Positions 1-39,632 of a stretch of DNA of 64,000 nt are shown in pieces. The translations under genes and the position numbers were made by a program. The stretch is taken from assembly GCF_051106095.1 (NCBI RefSeq), contig NC_135793.1, forward strand, positions 4,197,501 through 4,261,500. Reading direction: 5' to 3'. The notes beneath the pieces were generated by a model, which did no database searches, was not told the DNA's origin, and saw nothing but the letters and a program-made list of their open reading frames with translations. Positions within the stretch are counted from its first letter, which is position 1. Every line of letters begins with the position of its first letter. This DNA is from Pogona vitticeps (lineage: Eukaryota; Chordata; Lepidosauria; Squamata; Agamidae).

Positions 1-1632
1 AAAAAACATGGACTTTTTTTTACAAGTTTTGAATGTCACATAATCACATTAACCATTCTGCTAAATAACAAGCATAATTTTCATTCACGCACAGCTAAAT
101 ACAGCAATTTTGTCACGTTTCATTACAGTGCATACAACAGAAAGCTAGGAAAAAGTGTACACTATAATCTTACCCTGGAGGCTCTGAATTTTTTTAATCC
201 AGCATGCAGATTGAGACTGTGAATTTTGTCACCAGTAAAAATTATTTTATTCATCTTGCTACAGAGCAAAATGAAAAGAAAAGCTTCCTTTTTTTTACTT
301 TCAGCCTCCAGTTTCTGTTACAGTAGTCAAAACGGTAAAACCAGTTAAGAAAATGAGGTTTTTCATTTTACAAAGTCACACCCTTATTATTTTTTACAGG
401 ATTTCCCCCACCCCATTGCTTATTTGTATAATCTGCCTAAAAATATAAGGCAATAGAAAAAAGATTACATCACAGGTTTTGATCAAAATTATCAGTTTAC
501 TTGTAAGAACTCTATAGCTCCTATACATTGTACTTGTAATTCTAATGCATGACACAGTACAAATTAAGGACTCCAGATTGTAAGCAAATGGTTCTGTATG
601 CATGATTTTATTTTTCTGGTGCAGGACATCATTTTGAACTGTACCTCTTACAGTAGAAAAGCAAAGAAAGGAGGAAAAAATAAATATAATCTGCACCCGA
701 GAGATCTTGCTGCAAAGTGTTGCTGGAATATTTCATTCTGCCTCTGGGCATCCAGAGAGCGGATTACATTTTTGTAGCAGTCCTGCTAAAAGCACTGCTG
801 ACCTCCCCACTTTAAAACCTGATTTTAAAAACACTGCACAACCTTGAAACCCAGTATCCCAACCTATCCTCAGAGCTGGAGAACCACAGACAATTCCTTG
901 ATGTATTACTGAAGACGCATAGCTAAATCTCTTGCTTCAAGGTAATTCATGTACCCTTTGCATTTTATTAAAATGCCTGCCTGCCCTTGAATAAGATTTA
1001 AAAAATGCAAAGCAAGGTTTCCTGTCACTTGTCACATCCCCAAGAGAGAAAATAATCTGAATGGATGACTTTTTAAGTAGTAAGGGAAGGATTGAAAGTT
1101 ATGCAGTGCTGATTTGCTTATTTTTAAGATGCCATCCTAAGCGCTCCCAAGGAGAAAATCCCAAGGAAGCAGCTGGACTTGCTTCTAAGTAGATATGCTT
1201 AAGATTGGCAGAATATGAAGGAGAGGAACCACAGCTTAGTGGTAGTGCCCACAAGTTTGCAAATACGGATTTAACCCTCAGCCATCTTCAGATAAAAGAA
1301 TCGGGGGGGAGGCCCTTCTTTAAAACCTCAGAAGGCTCACGGTGGTCTAGGCACATTGCTGGATAAACTCGGCATATATATCCAGAGAAAGCTGCGCTTT
1401 TAAGAACGATATAGGCCAAGTTAGTTGAAATTTATCTTCCAAATTAGTAGAAATGCACTGAACTCCCAGGAATCAACTCAGGCCAATTCTGTTTGTATGA
1501 TATATGTTAGCACATGTCCAGCACCTGATTAGCAAGGGTAAATTACCTTGCTGTATTCAGAACAGCAATGACGAGTCTAGCCAATTTAAGGGATAAAGCT
1601 AGAAGCTATGGTTCCCTAAGGCGTTTAAACTT

Positions 1633-1997
1633 ACAGTAGAACCCCCCTTATCTGTGGGATCGGTCTCGTTTGATTCACTTATTCACGGTCTGAAAATATT
1701 AAAAGAAAAATCCTAGAAATACACATTTCTAACAATGAAGTTAACAGAATTGGCCACTAGGGGGAGCCAGATATTCAATGTATAGTATTCAGTATTATAT
1801 AGTATTAAAATAGTTCTTCACACTGGTACAAACCTGATGAAGTGGTGTTTTGTGAATTGTAGGGTGTTTTTTTTTAGTGATCTAGAAGAGTATCAGCTAT
1901 TTTTGCATCTCTATTTTTTTAAAACTAATCCACATTTTTCAGCATGTACAAAGGGGGCTTGGAACCGATCCACCATGGATATGGGAGTCCTACTGTA
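1633..1997 (+). mobile_element. Tigger/pogo-like MITE, copy 1
   Basis: The 5' end CAGTAGAACCCCCCTTATC and the 3' end GGAGTCCTACTGTA are imperfect inverted repeats flanked by TA. The interior has ATTCACTTATTCACGG and CACTAGGGGGAGCCAGA, shared with copies at 45749, 53370 and 25975. The TIRs resemble TcMar-Tigger termini. No transposase is encoded, so it is non-autonomous. Confidence 0.7.
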
Positions 1998-2744
1998 TCT
2001 TTCAATGCCAGGGAGAAAGACATTTAAAAACAGCAGCAGCAACAACAGCAATGGAAACCACACATGCTGGTGTTTTTAAAAAGAAGGAAGGTTACCCATA
2101 TTTAACCTTAGGAATTGAATGCAAACCTCAACATTATCATTCACAAACAGGGAAAAAATAATCAGACATCCCTAGAAGGCAGTGGGCATCATGTCAACTT
2201 ACTAGCTTTTGAATAAAAAAGTTCAGTATAGGAGTTTTTCATTACTTTGTCCCCATCCTACCACTTTTCTAATTAGCCATGTCAGATCTTGGAAAATGTA
2301 GTAGAATTTGGTTTATGCTTGGTTGTTATACATTTATGTAGATTTATCCAATCAGTTACTCAACTGAAAACTTAGTTATGGGATACTTCTGGTTTTCTTT
2401 TATTTCCCCATCTGTGGACTTCCTCATTTCTGCTCCTAGACACCTTAAATTTGGGACAGAGTTTGACAGAGTGCAGTCCCAGAAACTTGCTGGATAGCTT
2501 AGACTCAGCCCAAATACTTGTGAAATGCAATACTATTAATCATTGCTAGAGTACCAGCTTAGTGGTCCTTGGAGTAGGTCTTGTGAAATCAATGGGCATT
2601 TGAAGGAATGGGCTGCAATCCATGAAAGTTTTCAGAAATGCATGTTACTCTTTACCCTAACCACAAAATCAGAAGAAAGCTAGATCTGTTCTTGTTGCAA
2701 TGGACTAGCACAGCTAATAATAAGAATAATTATGCACTGTCAAA

Positions 2745-2890
2745 GTCAATTCTGACATACGACGAATGTTTTCAGGGTCTTCTAGGAGGAGAGTACTCAG
2801 AAGTGCATTACAATTCTCTTCCTCTAGGGGCAACCTTGGGACTGCAGCTGGCCCAAGGCCACCCAGGCTGGCTCTTCTCCCTCTGGAAAT
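2745..2890 (-). mobile_element. Sauria-type SINE, head missing
   Basis: It has the GGAGAGTACTCAGAAGTG middle and the GCAGCTGGCCCAAGGCCACC body. It stops before the tRNA-like head. Confidence 0.65.
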
Positions 2891-4173
2891 GAAATGTAAG
2901 GTAGTCCTACTGATTTCCACATACTGTATCACTTGTACAACTTAAGTCTGGATCCAAGCCTCTGATAATATGTCTTGCTTATTTATAACAACAACAAAAA
3001 ATATTATTTATTTATTTTATTTTATTTATTCTATTTATATCCCGCCTATTTGGTCATTGCAACCACTCTAGGCATATGACACCATAAAGGTAACATTCTT
3101 ATTCCATTTGTTTCCGTTGTTGCTAAAACAGATCTACATGGCTACCTTGCTGGAAACTGACACAAGGGAAGGCTCTAGATGATATGTATAACTCATTCCC
3201 TAATCTACTGTAACCAAATGTTAAAATATCCATGTAATACAAGTCTTCCTGATTAATTCTACTGGAAATTCATGATTGAGCTCTTAAGGGGTGGGGGGCT
3301 TTTTACTGCTTTTTTTTAAATCTACAAAAAAACAAAACTTGGTTTTTGACATTGTTAAATTGCACTTTGCTTTCTGCTTGAAGTCTGCAGAACCCAGATG
3401 GAACCAAAGCCCATCTCTGGAATCTGACCCCACAGCGAAAATACTGTGTGGCCATTTGCAGAATTATTTCTGTCACATGACTAAAACTAGAAAAAACAAA
3501 ATTTCATCTGAGGAAGCAGTATATAATGTAGGGATTGGGTGTGTGTGTTTTTTACTACAAATCCTATAATTCTCTACTTTGGGAGCCCTGTCAGACACCT
3601 AAATATGGCTCACTTGGAAGAAAGGCTCAACTGAAGGGCTTTGAGGCTAAGCTAGGCCTAGCTCTGCCCAAGACTGTTCCTACCCCAGTGCTTGATGGGA
3701 GTTTCCTTTCTGAACAGGAAACTAGGCCTAGCTAAACTTGAAAGCCTTCCAGATAAGCCTTGTTTCAGTGTTTGTAAGGTATCTGTGCGTCACCTACAAC
3801 TCCCAGAATGGGAAATTATGGGATTTGTACTCCAAGAAAAGTGAAAATCCCATTTTACACAATATACACTGTATTCTTCAACACAAAAAAATATCCATCT
3901 TCCTACTTCAAGAAAGACCTTGGCAAGCGTCAACTGCAAAGCTAGCCACCAAATTCATTTATAAAAATTTCTCCTAAAATGAATTTTCTTGGGCCAACTT
4001 CCTGAAATTTCTCAGCTTGCGAGAGACTCCGTAACTCCCTTTAAAATCAAGACTCTCACAGCGTTAACATACATCGCACAGCAACTGCCTGGTTGTTTTA
4101 ATGAGCCTCTCCCGTTTGAAATGATACAAAAAGTGGAATTGCACCTGAAAGATACACAGATTAATCTTGGTTA

Positions 4174-4204
4174 GCAAAACAAACAAACAAACAAACAAAC
4201 AAAC
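4174..4204. repeat. (AAAC)n microsatellite
   Basis: About seven AAAC units. Confidence 0.95.
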
Positions 4205-5633
4205 AGAAAAACCCACAAAAAATCTATACAATGTTAACCTCTGAATGATACAGAAGCTCCTTCCTTTCTTTTCTGCTTCCAGGTGACAAATTTAATCCTT
4301 TTTAATCCCTCTCTTGCCCATTCCACACATGCAGTGTACGTTCTTTGTGCCCACGAATGTCGCTGCACATCAAGCGAATGTCTTGATTTCTCCCCAGGTG
4401 CTGGAAGTACCTGTCTCCTTCATCTTGTCTTCTTTGTACAACTTGCGCCCTGAAAGCTAAAGGCGGATGGCTAATATCTATCCTACGAAAAAAAGACACC
4501 TTTCCTTAAATATATGTAAGTCCATTCTGTATCCTGTCCCACGACCCTAATCCTAATCAGCCAGCCGGCCCCTCTCCCACGCTTTTCTGTCGCTTTCTCT
4601 TATCATACACCCTCTTCTGCGGCTGCACTTCTCCTTGGCTGTCAGCAAAAAAGGAATGTCACAGGCCCAGAGCTTGCTTTTCAGATTGCCGTGTCTCCTT
4701 CAAAGGATCCTCTTGAGGTCACTCTTTTTTAAAAAAAACAAAGAAACATCTCTACCTTCGAGAAAACAGGGTGTGATGCTTTGTTCCCTCCCCTCCGAAC
4801 CTCGTTTGTGGTAACATTCACATTTCAAAATTACTTTAAACCACCCCAGAAATCATTGGATGTTGGTTCCTCCTCATCTCCATTAAAGCAAGAACTCATC
4901 TACGAAGAACTGCACGGCACATGGCTGAGATTTTATGGCCAAACTCCGAATCTGGTGGCCTTTTCCGGATCGACACCACTACGGTCGTGGTTGCTCTGTA
5001 AAATTTGGCGGTATTGAAGCCAGCAATGGACTTGGTGGCAATCTGAATTTTGCCTGAGAAGGATTTATTGGGCTGCATTTTAATAGACCTCAGAAAGGAA
5101 CACTTTAGCCTTTCCTCTTAAAGCAATTAGTTTATACTCTAGCAAGCAAAATATAAGGATAGACACCTTCCTGTATATATTTTTTTCCTTTCCATAATAA
5201 CCAACAACTTATCATGAGTGACCACGTTACACTTTAATTTTTCTAAAATATATTTTGATAGAAGCCAATATTTTGTTGTCTTCTCTATCTCAATATGCTT
5301 TGTGTTTCCCTTCTGGGCTTTGTCTTCAGCCCAAAGCACGAAATGACAAATTTATTTAAAATAGGTCTCGTCAAGTTCTCTGATATGGACTACCCCTTAC
5401 TGGATCTCTTTCTGTCTTAACCTGTCTTAAGCATGCATCTGGGTTCATTCCTACATAACAGGTTCCACAGCCCTTTGGGTTTTCGTTCTTCAGAGCTCCA
5501 AAGCACCAGGTATGGGTGCTCATCATCCTACCACCGCCTTTTTTATTCCACCACACCGAGTTCATATAGCAGGGTATGTTTTGGTTAGTAAAGTTTATCA
5601 TTAATTATGACTTCCTTTGACTTAAGCCATTGA

Positions 5634-10560
<4,927 letters not shown>

Positions 10561-10762
10561 GGCCTCAAATATAGATATATGTTCAGTATCTATCTCTACA
10601 GCTGTATATTGCTTGCTTGGCTTTGTCTTTTGCCTAAAACGGAATATATACCTAACCTAAATATTTGGAAGGAATCGATTTGGAGAAAGGTGCAGAAACA
10701 CGACTTTTGAAAATAGTTATTACAGGCTTGAGAACAGGTGGTATGGGCAGTGGCCCCACTCA

Positions 10763-10910
<148 letters not shown>

Positions 10911-11036
10911 AGTTGTTGTGTACACAAAGTAACTTGTTCGTACTCTGGATTCTTTGCATCCAGGGGAGCGATTCTGTTTCCCCAGGAATCCAGAAGCCAA
11001 CTTGTCTGATCAAATCTCTCTCTGTGTGTGTGCTGT

Positions 11037-11037
<1 letters not shown>

Positions 11038-11075
<38 letters not shown>
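11038..11075. repeat. (TC)n microsatellite
   Basis: A 38-bp TC run is bordered by short TG runs on both sides, 130 bp from the TG71 tract. Confidence 0.98.
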
Positions 11076-11081
<6 letters not shown>

Positions 11082-11484
11082 TGAAGACCACCATGGGCGG
11101 AATATGGCCCCACATGTTTTTATCTGTAGATTCCGTTGGCTGCGGCTGCCTTCTCCAAAACCCAGCGATCAAGACCGACAGTGCCGAGAGAGCTATGCCG
11201 TTGAAGAAATGGCAGCCGCAGAAGAACCTCCAGTGTTTCAGCTCTTTTTTTTCTACTGCAAAGGGAAGGAGTGGGTCCTACTCTGCAGGGCTGGCTGGCA
11301 TGGGTGCGCGACCTGGTATTCTCCTGCACCATGGAAAGCTGTCAGGGTTGCTCGCAAAATTTGAATGCCTGGGGTGTTGCATCTTTGAATTCCTGATGGG
11401 TCTATTTCCATTTTGAATGCAGGAAAATGTAAGGATTGTTCCGTTGACCAGATCTCTTGTTTTCAGTGTTACTTCTGTACATGT

Positions 11485-11870
11485 GTGTAGGCATCCTTCA
11501 GTCTCGAGAGACTATGGTAACACGATCTGTATGGAGGACTTGGAACAGCATCTCATATGGCTGAGAAGGCCACTTCGAGAATGACAACAATCTCTTCCAC
11601 CCTGAAGACAAATCCAGTCTGTCCCCTGTCCAGCTCCCTGATTTTGCTGCTTTCGGGACGGCTTCTTGGCCTCGGCCTGCTGGACAAGGGTCTCTTCAAA
11701 TTGGGAGAGGCCGTGATGCAATGCCTGCCTCTAGGCTGAACACTTAGAGGTCAAGGTTTCCCATCTGTTGAGGTCCATTCCTAAGGCCTTCAGATCCCGC
11801 TGGCAGATCTCCTTGTATCGCAGCTGTGGTCTCCCTCTGGGGCGATTTCCCTGCACTCATTGTCCATGCA
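11485..11870 (-). mobile_element. Non-LTR retroelement fragment
   Basis: GCATCCTTCAGTCTCGAGAG, GTTGAGGTCCATTCCTAAGG and TTGTATCGCAGCTGTGGTCT are markers of a common squamate repeat whose minus strand encodes the end of a reverse-transcriptase protein. The class is uncertain. Confidence 0.5.
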
Positions 11871-11904
11871 GGAGAATTAGTACTTCTGTACATGTGTTCA
11901 TATA

Positions 11905-12122
11905 ATCATCATCAATTTGCATTTATGGTGAGCCTTTCTCAGGGTTTTCCAGGTAAATAATACTCAGAAACCGTTTCTCATTCCTTTCTTCTGGGGTTGT
12001 CCTGGGACTGTGTGCAGCTGGCCCAAGGCTACCCAGGCTGGCTCTTCTCTTGGGACGCACAGCAGGGAATCGAACTTCCAACCGCTGGCTCCACAGCCAG
12101 AGACCTAGACCACAGAGCGTAG
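11905..12122 (-). mobile_element. Sauria-type SINE
   Basis: Reverse-oriented, with TTATGGTGAGCC..TTTTCCAGGTAAATAATACT (tail and middle), GCAGCTGGCCCAAGGCTACC and a GGGAATCGAAC B box. Confidence 0.75.
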
Positions 12123-12610
12123 GGAAGATGTTTTTCCCTCATATCTTTGAGATTAGCAGCTTGAGCTGTACGCCCCCTCCTGGATGATGCCAAGACTATG
12201 ACAACAACCAAATACACAACTCTCTTTCTTTAGCGCTCTCAACACACCAAGCTGCGCAGTCATGCTGTTAGGTTACCTAGGAGACAAAACACACTAGATC
12301 AATTTAAACATGAGGCTTACGCACTCTTTCTTGCCTCTGGGCCTCAACAGTGTCTTCTCTGTTCTCCCAGCGGCTCGGGAAAGGGTTTAACAAAAAGGAA
12401 CGTGTGATGTTCATCTCGCATCTCAACATGTTTTTATAACAAAAGGAAAAGGAAAACACTGTGACAGCAGAAAGGCCAGCTGAAGCTTTACTGAAGTGTG
12501 GCTCGTTGGATTACAGTCCATTTCCTCAGAAATATGAAGTGACCGGGGAAGGGGATTGTGACCCATGAACTGAAATTACTTGTATTCCCAAAGGCTTTCA
12601 CAGCCGGGAT

Positions 12611-12858
12611 CTGATGGTTGTTGTGGGTTTTTCGGGCTCTTTGGCCGTGTTCTGAAGGTTGTTCTTCCTGACGTTTCGCCAGTCTCTGTGGCCATGGGCC
12701 TCTTCAGAGGACTGCAGTAGGAACTCTGTCCATGCTCTGTTGTTGTTTGTTGGATAGTTGAGTATTTATAGCTCAACTATCCAACATCTCTGCACCAGAG
12801 CGCAGAGTGCTGTCCTCAGAACATGGCCAAAGAGCCCGAAAAACCCACAACAACCATG
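12611..12858. mobile_element. Repeat with long inverted ends (TTGTTGTGGGTTTTTCGGGC)
   Basis: The left end GGTTGTTGTGGGTTTTTCGG is inverted at the right end near 12819-12856 over about 35 bp. An inner hairpin sits at 12749-12785. The motif CGTTTCGCCAGTCTCTGTGGC is common in reptile repeats of uncertain class. I cannot say which superfamily it belongs to. Confidence 0.65.
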
Positions 12859-13444
12859 AAATAACTTGGTTCACCTGTGAGGTAGCACAACTGGGTTGGA
12901 TTTGGGTATGGTTTTGATTAAGGCACAGACCAACACAGATCTCACTTTCTGAGAGATGGTCCTGATGTTGACCTCACAGTTTCTAGAACGGTTGTCAACA
13001 CCTGAGACAGTGCCTTCTGGGGGCCCCATGACCAAGCCTTGCTTGGACGTGGGTCTGAAGAGGTCTTGACACAAGAAGGTGGTCTTACAGGCCACAGCTG
13101 ATGAACAGGCAAAAGCCTGGAACAGCCATGCCACTGGAAGGGGCTGCCCTGCCATTCCCAGACCCTCTTGAAACCAAGAAAATTTCGGTCAGAAAAATCT
13201 GAGAATTGATGCTCTCTTCCAGGGATGCTGGTTCTCTAAAGCAAGGCATACCAGCTTTAGAGGGGGAAATGAGAACTTTATGGGCGGGATATAAATCAAA
13301 TAAATAATAATAATATAATAATATTATTTCGAAACAGAAATGAACTTCTTGTCCCTTTCTGCTAGTCAAAAATGAAATGAAAACATCTTTTTAAAAAATG
13401 AAGATGACTAGCCTTATGGCTCGCCTGAATTACTGGCACAATGA

Positions 13445-13640
13445 AAGGAAGTCTTCTTATTGTGTGTCATCAAGTTGCTTCCAATTTTTGGCAACCCTAT
13501 GACTGACAACCTGTTCACCTCTTATATACCGAAGCCTCTGTGCTCCTTTACTGAGTCAATCTTTTTCTTATTGGGCTTATCTTCTTTTCCTGTGGCCTTT
13601 CCCAATGTCAAATTTCAGACTGGAAGCCCTGGGCTCCTGC
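13445..13640 (-). mobile_element. RTE/BovB-like LINE or SINE fragment, diverged
   Basis: GTGTCATCAAGTTGCTTCCA and TTGGCAACCCTATGA start the same 3' tail sequence, followed by weak similarity to the LINE part. Confidence 0.5.
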
Positions 13641-16450
13641 ACTTTCTACAATATGGTGCAAACTGGTGGTGCTAAAGAAACACAACAAGAACAATCGCTA
13701 ACAAGCACAAACCAGATATTTTGGTTTATTACATATAAATTAATTTTCACAGGCATTAAGAGATTATTCTGTCTGACCGGTAAAAACTCATAGGGCTACA
13801 TCCAACTGCTGTGCCCAACAAAAGTAACTCTATGGAATCAACAGGCTTTGGCAAGTCAACACTAATGGAAATCCCATTGAGTCAGTAGACCTACTCTGGT
13901 TGGGAAGAGCAACAGCAGTTACAGGCAACATCCTAAAATAGGCAACATGGAGATTTCTTCATTCATCACAGGCTGTCCAAAGCTATCTGTGACATTAAGA
14001 AGAATCTCCTTTTTGCCTTATTATTGGTGCGGGGAATTTTTGACCCAACAGATGTTTGGGTCTTCCAGTGCCCCTGAACTGGAGTTCCCCAGCACTGCCA
14101 GTGGAAAGGGACTGCAGGGTTGTGGGAAACATCAGGTCAGCTACATGGTTCCATCCCAGTTTCTCAAGCGTTTACTTCTTGAAAAAAGTGAAATAAAGAC
14201 CGGCCAGCAAAGCTACCCATTCAAAGCGGTAGAAAAACCAAGTGCTACAAAAATAACAAAGGACTACATCATCTGTTATCAGGACACATTCATTCATTCA
14301 TACAAAACTTAATGATCTTCTCTGAGGTTTCATTTAAACACTACTCATAATATGAACACAACACAGAATGGAATTTCTGTCCTTCTGAATTTTTTTGGCC
14401 AAAAGAATCAGCATTTTTTAATAATCCCCATGCCATTTTGACCTTATAGTACTTATTATTTCCTGTTGTGATTATTTATTCTAGTCTCGCCAAGATGGCT
14501 TGCAGGTTGATTTATGAATAACACTTATTTTCATGTAGTGGCAATGAGTTCTGAAGACAGGACATTGGCTGTAGGACCTAACAATAACATACCACAATTT
14601 ATAGGGCAGGATGACGGCAAGGTTATAGAACTTGGGTCCCCCAGATGTTCTTGGACTGCAACTTCCAGGGGCCTTCACTTCTCCTGTGCTTGCTAGGATT
14701 TCTGGGAGTTGCAGTCCAAGAACATCTGGGGGACCCAAAGTTGGGAACCACCAATTTTATTGTTGTTGGTACTAGCATCTGGGTTCGGCCACCTAGGCTT
14801 GAACAAAGCATCTTCAGGCTGCCCTTTACTTTATAATTAGAAGTGTAAACCACCTTCCAAACAAGAATTACTTTTTAAACCGAGGAGGAATAAGGAGAAG
14901 AACTGTCCAGATCCTGCTTCATTTTTTTCCTGCTTCATTCTTTGGCTTCCGCTGTGCAAACCAATCAAAAACAGCAATGGAACTTGAAAGCCTCATTATT
15001 CCCTCATTTACTTGCTAGATTAAGGAGAGTCCATCAATCATCCTATTGTTCTCTGGCCATCACTCCGGCTCTTAAAAATGGACTCAGAGCTCCATTTCCT
15101 CCTCCACGACACTACTAGACACAATATTTGATGTTTCTGTGGATAATCGAAAAATGTACAACGAGAATCCTGAGCAATCATGCTTGGTTAAGGCCACCCT
15201 AAGTCAGGGCTGGCTAAAGATATTCTGCTGCCTGAGGTAAAGGACAAGCTGGTGCCTCTCTCCCAAAATACATTTACAGAAAAAGCCCTCCCCTGCTGTG
15301 GTTCAAAATATGTGGCGCACACATGTGTTGAGACAAGTGTGTTAGCCCTGTCTCCTGCTGGTGTCACTTTCATCACACAAACGCCACTACGGGAGAGTCG
15401 GCTTCCCCGTATGAGTCCTTCCTCCTGCCTCCGAAGACCTGGGTTCTGCCTCAGATAGAAAGGCCCTCTGGGTACAGCGTCATCCCCCCTCTCCAGATCT
15501 CTTGCATTTTTGTGATTAAAGAGACCGCAGAGGGAGTTGGCCGATCAGATTCCCCTCAAAGTCCACGGGCTCCACACACTTCAAGCCAGGGCTGGATAGG
15601 GTTAAACTGGTGGGGCTGTCCGTTGAGTGTCAACACAGTACCCGGGATGGGTTAGCCTTCCCCAATGTGCCTGGGAGAAGCAGGAGAACGGACAGCACTA
15701 GAAGGGCCCCGGCCCCACGGAGGACACAGTCCGGTCTTCCGAATAAAGGAGATGACTAGGAAACATGAGGAAGAAACAGGCAGAGGGCTGCTGTCGTTAC
15801 CACCGTTGACGTCTGCTTCTGAGTAGGTTGTCCCACTCTGTCTCCTGGTGAGGCTGGTCGTGCAACGGATCAGATTGAAAGCTCTTTGAGAGAACCTTAG
15901 AAACCAGCCAAAATGGCTACTAGTGGCCTGAAGGTAGGCGGTGAGGTACCTTTAGAGACAGGCATTAGGTTGGCTAGATGGCTTATTTCTTTGGCTCAGC
16001 TGGAAGCAACTTCCACGGACACATCCTCACCAACGTCCATGTTGCGTTTACATCAGTCCATACGCTTCTTTTGGATCATCGCTGTCGGCCTGTAAGCGCG
16101 TTGACCTCCTCGGCACAGGACGACGAGAACCAAACCATTATGGAAGAGGCAAGGAAGCCACATTCAAACTCCTTTACAAAATATTTACACCTCCCTTGCC
16201 TCTTGGACACATACCCAAAATCTCATGATCCTTCAAGGCGTGACCCACCCGTCCTTCCAAAGGTAAACAGCAGTTCTTCAAGAGTTTCATCTCCACTGAT
16301 TACCAGACTTTTGGGACAAGAGAGAAGACCAAGCCCTTCATGGCTTGTATGATGAGGAGATGGTCAAAAGACCTGGATGCATCGTGGCAACGAGACACCT
16401 CCATCTGTCCTTCATCCAGGCTCCTTTCCTTCCGTTGGTGGCCCCAGATT
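13600..16450 (-). other. SYTL2-like: Probable SYTL2-like 3' UTR and downstream flank
   Basis: The 1.5 kb past the stop is mostly unique sequence with no ORF that resembles a protein. I noticed no minus-strand AATAAA close to the stop. Candidates are near 14473 and 13724. A palindromic MITE lies at 14631-14750. The extent of the UTR cannot be fixed without transcripts. Confidence 0.4.
14631..14750. mobile_element. Palindromic MITE (CTTGGACT..CAACTCCCAGAA), copy 1
   Basis: The two halves are reverse complements: GGGTCCCCCAGATGTTCTTG on the left and its complement on the right, with the ACTCCCAGAA-type core. The whole unit could fold into one long hairpin. Confidence 0.75.
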
Positions 16451-37438
<20,988 letters not shown>

Positions 37439-38079
37439 CTTTCCCCCGGGGCTTGCTTCGGCCAAGCAAGCGGGCTGGCAACTAAAATACCGAGGTGGCG
37501 GCCATGAACAGAAAAACGGCAAGGGATTTTATTTCAAGTCGACACCAGGACGTGTTGGGAAGCAACCATTCACACCACAGGGCCCGGGAGGAGAACTCGC
37601 TGTACAATCCAGGTTGAGGAACTCAAGCATCGACCCATCCTCTTGCAATCGGATTGTCCCGGCAGCAGGTCCGCGTGAGCCCCAAAGGGTGTCCCTAGAG
37701 AGTTTGGCTCTTCTGCTTTGCCCACGCGCAACTTGGAGTGGAAATGAGCAGGCCGGCTCAAACAATCTGAGTGAGAAGATGCCTCTTCTGGGATCGCCAC
37801 CAAATGCAGCCCCCCCCCAGCACTGGTCATTCCAGGATTTGCCTCCTGCAAAGAAGACGTCTCGCCGGGTCGGTTCAGGTACCCCTGAATTTTAAAAAAT
37901 GCAAAAAAAGAGGGGGGAAAGTCATCAAGATGGCCTTTTTAGATGAAGGCAACATGTGGCACTTGTATGTGTGTGTAGCCCGGTGATTTTTACTTAGGCC
38001 TGAGCAAGCAACATTGTGTGTAAGGGTGTGTGTGTGTAATAGTAAGAGCCCTTGACACAGCATTTTATTTAAGAAAAGG

Positions 38080-38312
38080 GGCCACATCTAGGCTGGCCGG
38101 ACAGCTCCGTGAGCTAAGTCTCTGGCCATGGAGCCACAGGTTCAGTTCTCCCAGAAGAGCCAACCTGTGTAGCCTTGGGCAAGCTGTACAGTGGCCAAAT
38201 TCTCTCCAGAAGAAGGGAATAGGAAACCACTCCTGAATATTCTCTATCTAGAAATCCCTGGAAAGGGTCAAGTTAAGTCAGAATTGACTTGACAGAACAT
38301 GAGGATGACAAC
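38080..38312 (+). mobile_element. Sauria-type SINE, near complete
   Basis: It has the tRNA-like head near GGCTGGCCGGACAGCTC, the body AGCCTTGGGCAAGCTGTACA and the tail AAGTCAGAATTGACTTGACA. It lies in the first intron of the SYTL2-like gene. Confidence 0.75.
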
Positions 38313-38759
38313 CTCTGTATTTACTTTTTAAACTCCCATTTTAAGTTTACAAGCAGATATTCATTTCATCAAAGCTGGTTGCATAAAGACAGGATCCTGG
38401 GACAGTTATCATTAATCTTGCACTCCTATGCATGTATTCGAAAGTAAAGCTCTATTGAGTTCAATGGAGGTTACTCCTAGGTAAGAAGAAAGGACTTCTT
38501 TCTTATATAGGACTGCCAACTAAGCATATCCCAGGTTGTAATCCTAAAGACCCTTCCCATGGCTTAAACACCTCTGAACAGAAAGAGAATTACATCTGAG
38601 TAAGCACAGCATCAAATTCTGGTTTCTGTTTAATTTCAACTATAGGCTACTTTACCTTTATGTTGTTCCCCCAAGCTGCTTTGCAACATTGGAGGATAAA
38701 TATTGCTTTTTTATTTAACATTTCTCTGCAACACATTATCCACTTTAAATCTCTTTGCA

Positions 38760-39190
38760 ACAAATGTTAACAACAACAACAACAACCCACCAGAGGTAGC
38801 AGTAACAGAACCAAGAAATGTCTGGATCACTAAAACTGCAATTCCAGGGGGTGCCAGAGTTGAAAATAAAGAACTGGAAAAACTAACAAAGTACAGAGAC
38901 CTGGCCTTCGAAATATCTCGCTTGTGGATGAAACACAGTTTGGTGGTCCCTCGTCAACATTGGGGCTTTTGGAGCAATATGAAGAAATTTCACACAGTAC
39001 AATAAGTAGTTGCAGATCTCAGAAATCACACCATCAGAGCTACAAAAAATGGCAATATTGGGAGTCGTATACCTATTGCGCCGATATGTAACAGATTTTA
39101 GGTTTGGGGTTAAAATTTGTATCTGTTACATAATACCAGTCAATGTTTTTATAATTTTGATTGGCTGGGCCTGGTGTTTTTGAATATTAA
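38760..39190 (+). mobile_element. Non-LTR retroelement 3' end with partial ORF
   Basis: The plus strand reads NVWITKTAIPGGARVENK, then KLTKYRDLAFEISRLW and a hydrophobic LGVVYLLRR-like stretch in another frame, as in the C-terminus of squamate LINE proteins. Frames are broken. Confidence 0.5.
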
Positions 39191-39548
39191 AGATAATCTT
39201 GGAACTGCTGAGCTAGAAGGGAGAAATCATCCTCAAGTCTTTGTCCCATAGCCCATTTCAGCCGAGCGCACATACAGCGATCGCTCAAAGGGAGAAGGAT
39301 TTTCAAAATCTCAGACGCCGTGCTCAATACATTTTGATCTTGGAGGCTGCTCACGGGTTCTGCTGTGCCTCTGTGTGGCTGGACTGTCCGGCCGGTCACA
39401 GGAATTTTCAGGACGAACCACCAAACAATAGCGTAACCGGCACAGAGAGTACGGTCCGTTCTGCAACAAAATAAAGAGCCGATCCCAGCAGGAGGTGAAG
39501 CCAAAAAGGAAAAAAAAAGGCTTTAGAACTTAAGAATGTTCTTATTAT

Positions 39549-39632
39549 GGACTACATCTCCCAGGTTCCATAATCCTCTAGGCAGCAACAAGCTGGGTAG
39601 TGCTGGCTAGTGGAAACTGGGAGATGTAGTCC
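39549..39632. repeat. Short palindrome GGACTACATCTCCCAG..CTGGGAGATGTAGTCC
   Basis: A 16-bp perfect inverted repeat flanks a 52-bp loop. It is related in core sequence to the palindromic MITE family but has different flanks. Confidence 0.65.

Larger units (their letters stand above)
1..5633. other. RAB39B 3' flank, probable long 3' UTR in part
   Basis: No coding region is recognised here. The part next to the stop is AT-rich and mostly unique, fitting a long 3' UTR. A minus-strand AATAAA lies near 5351, about 280 nt past the stop, but I cannot tell whether it is used. Within the stretch are a Tigger-type MITE (1633-1997), a Sauria SINE piece (about 2745-2890), an AT-rich retroposon tail (about 2990-3060) and an AAAC microsatellite (4174-4204). 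The first 1.6 kb is unique AT-rich DNA with nothing I can name. Confidence 0.5.

Noticed and set aside
39187-39504. Minus-strand frame of 105 residues
   Set aside because: It shows no domain I recognise, no splice support and no Slp phase. It may be an old retroelement remnant, but I cannot show it.
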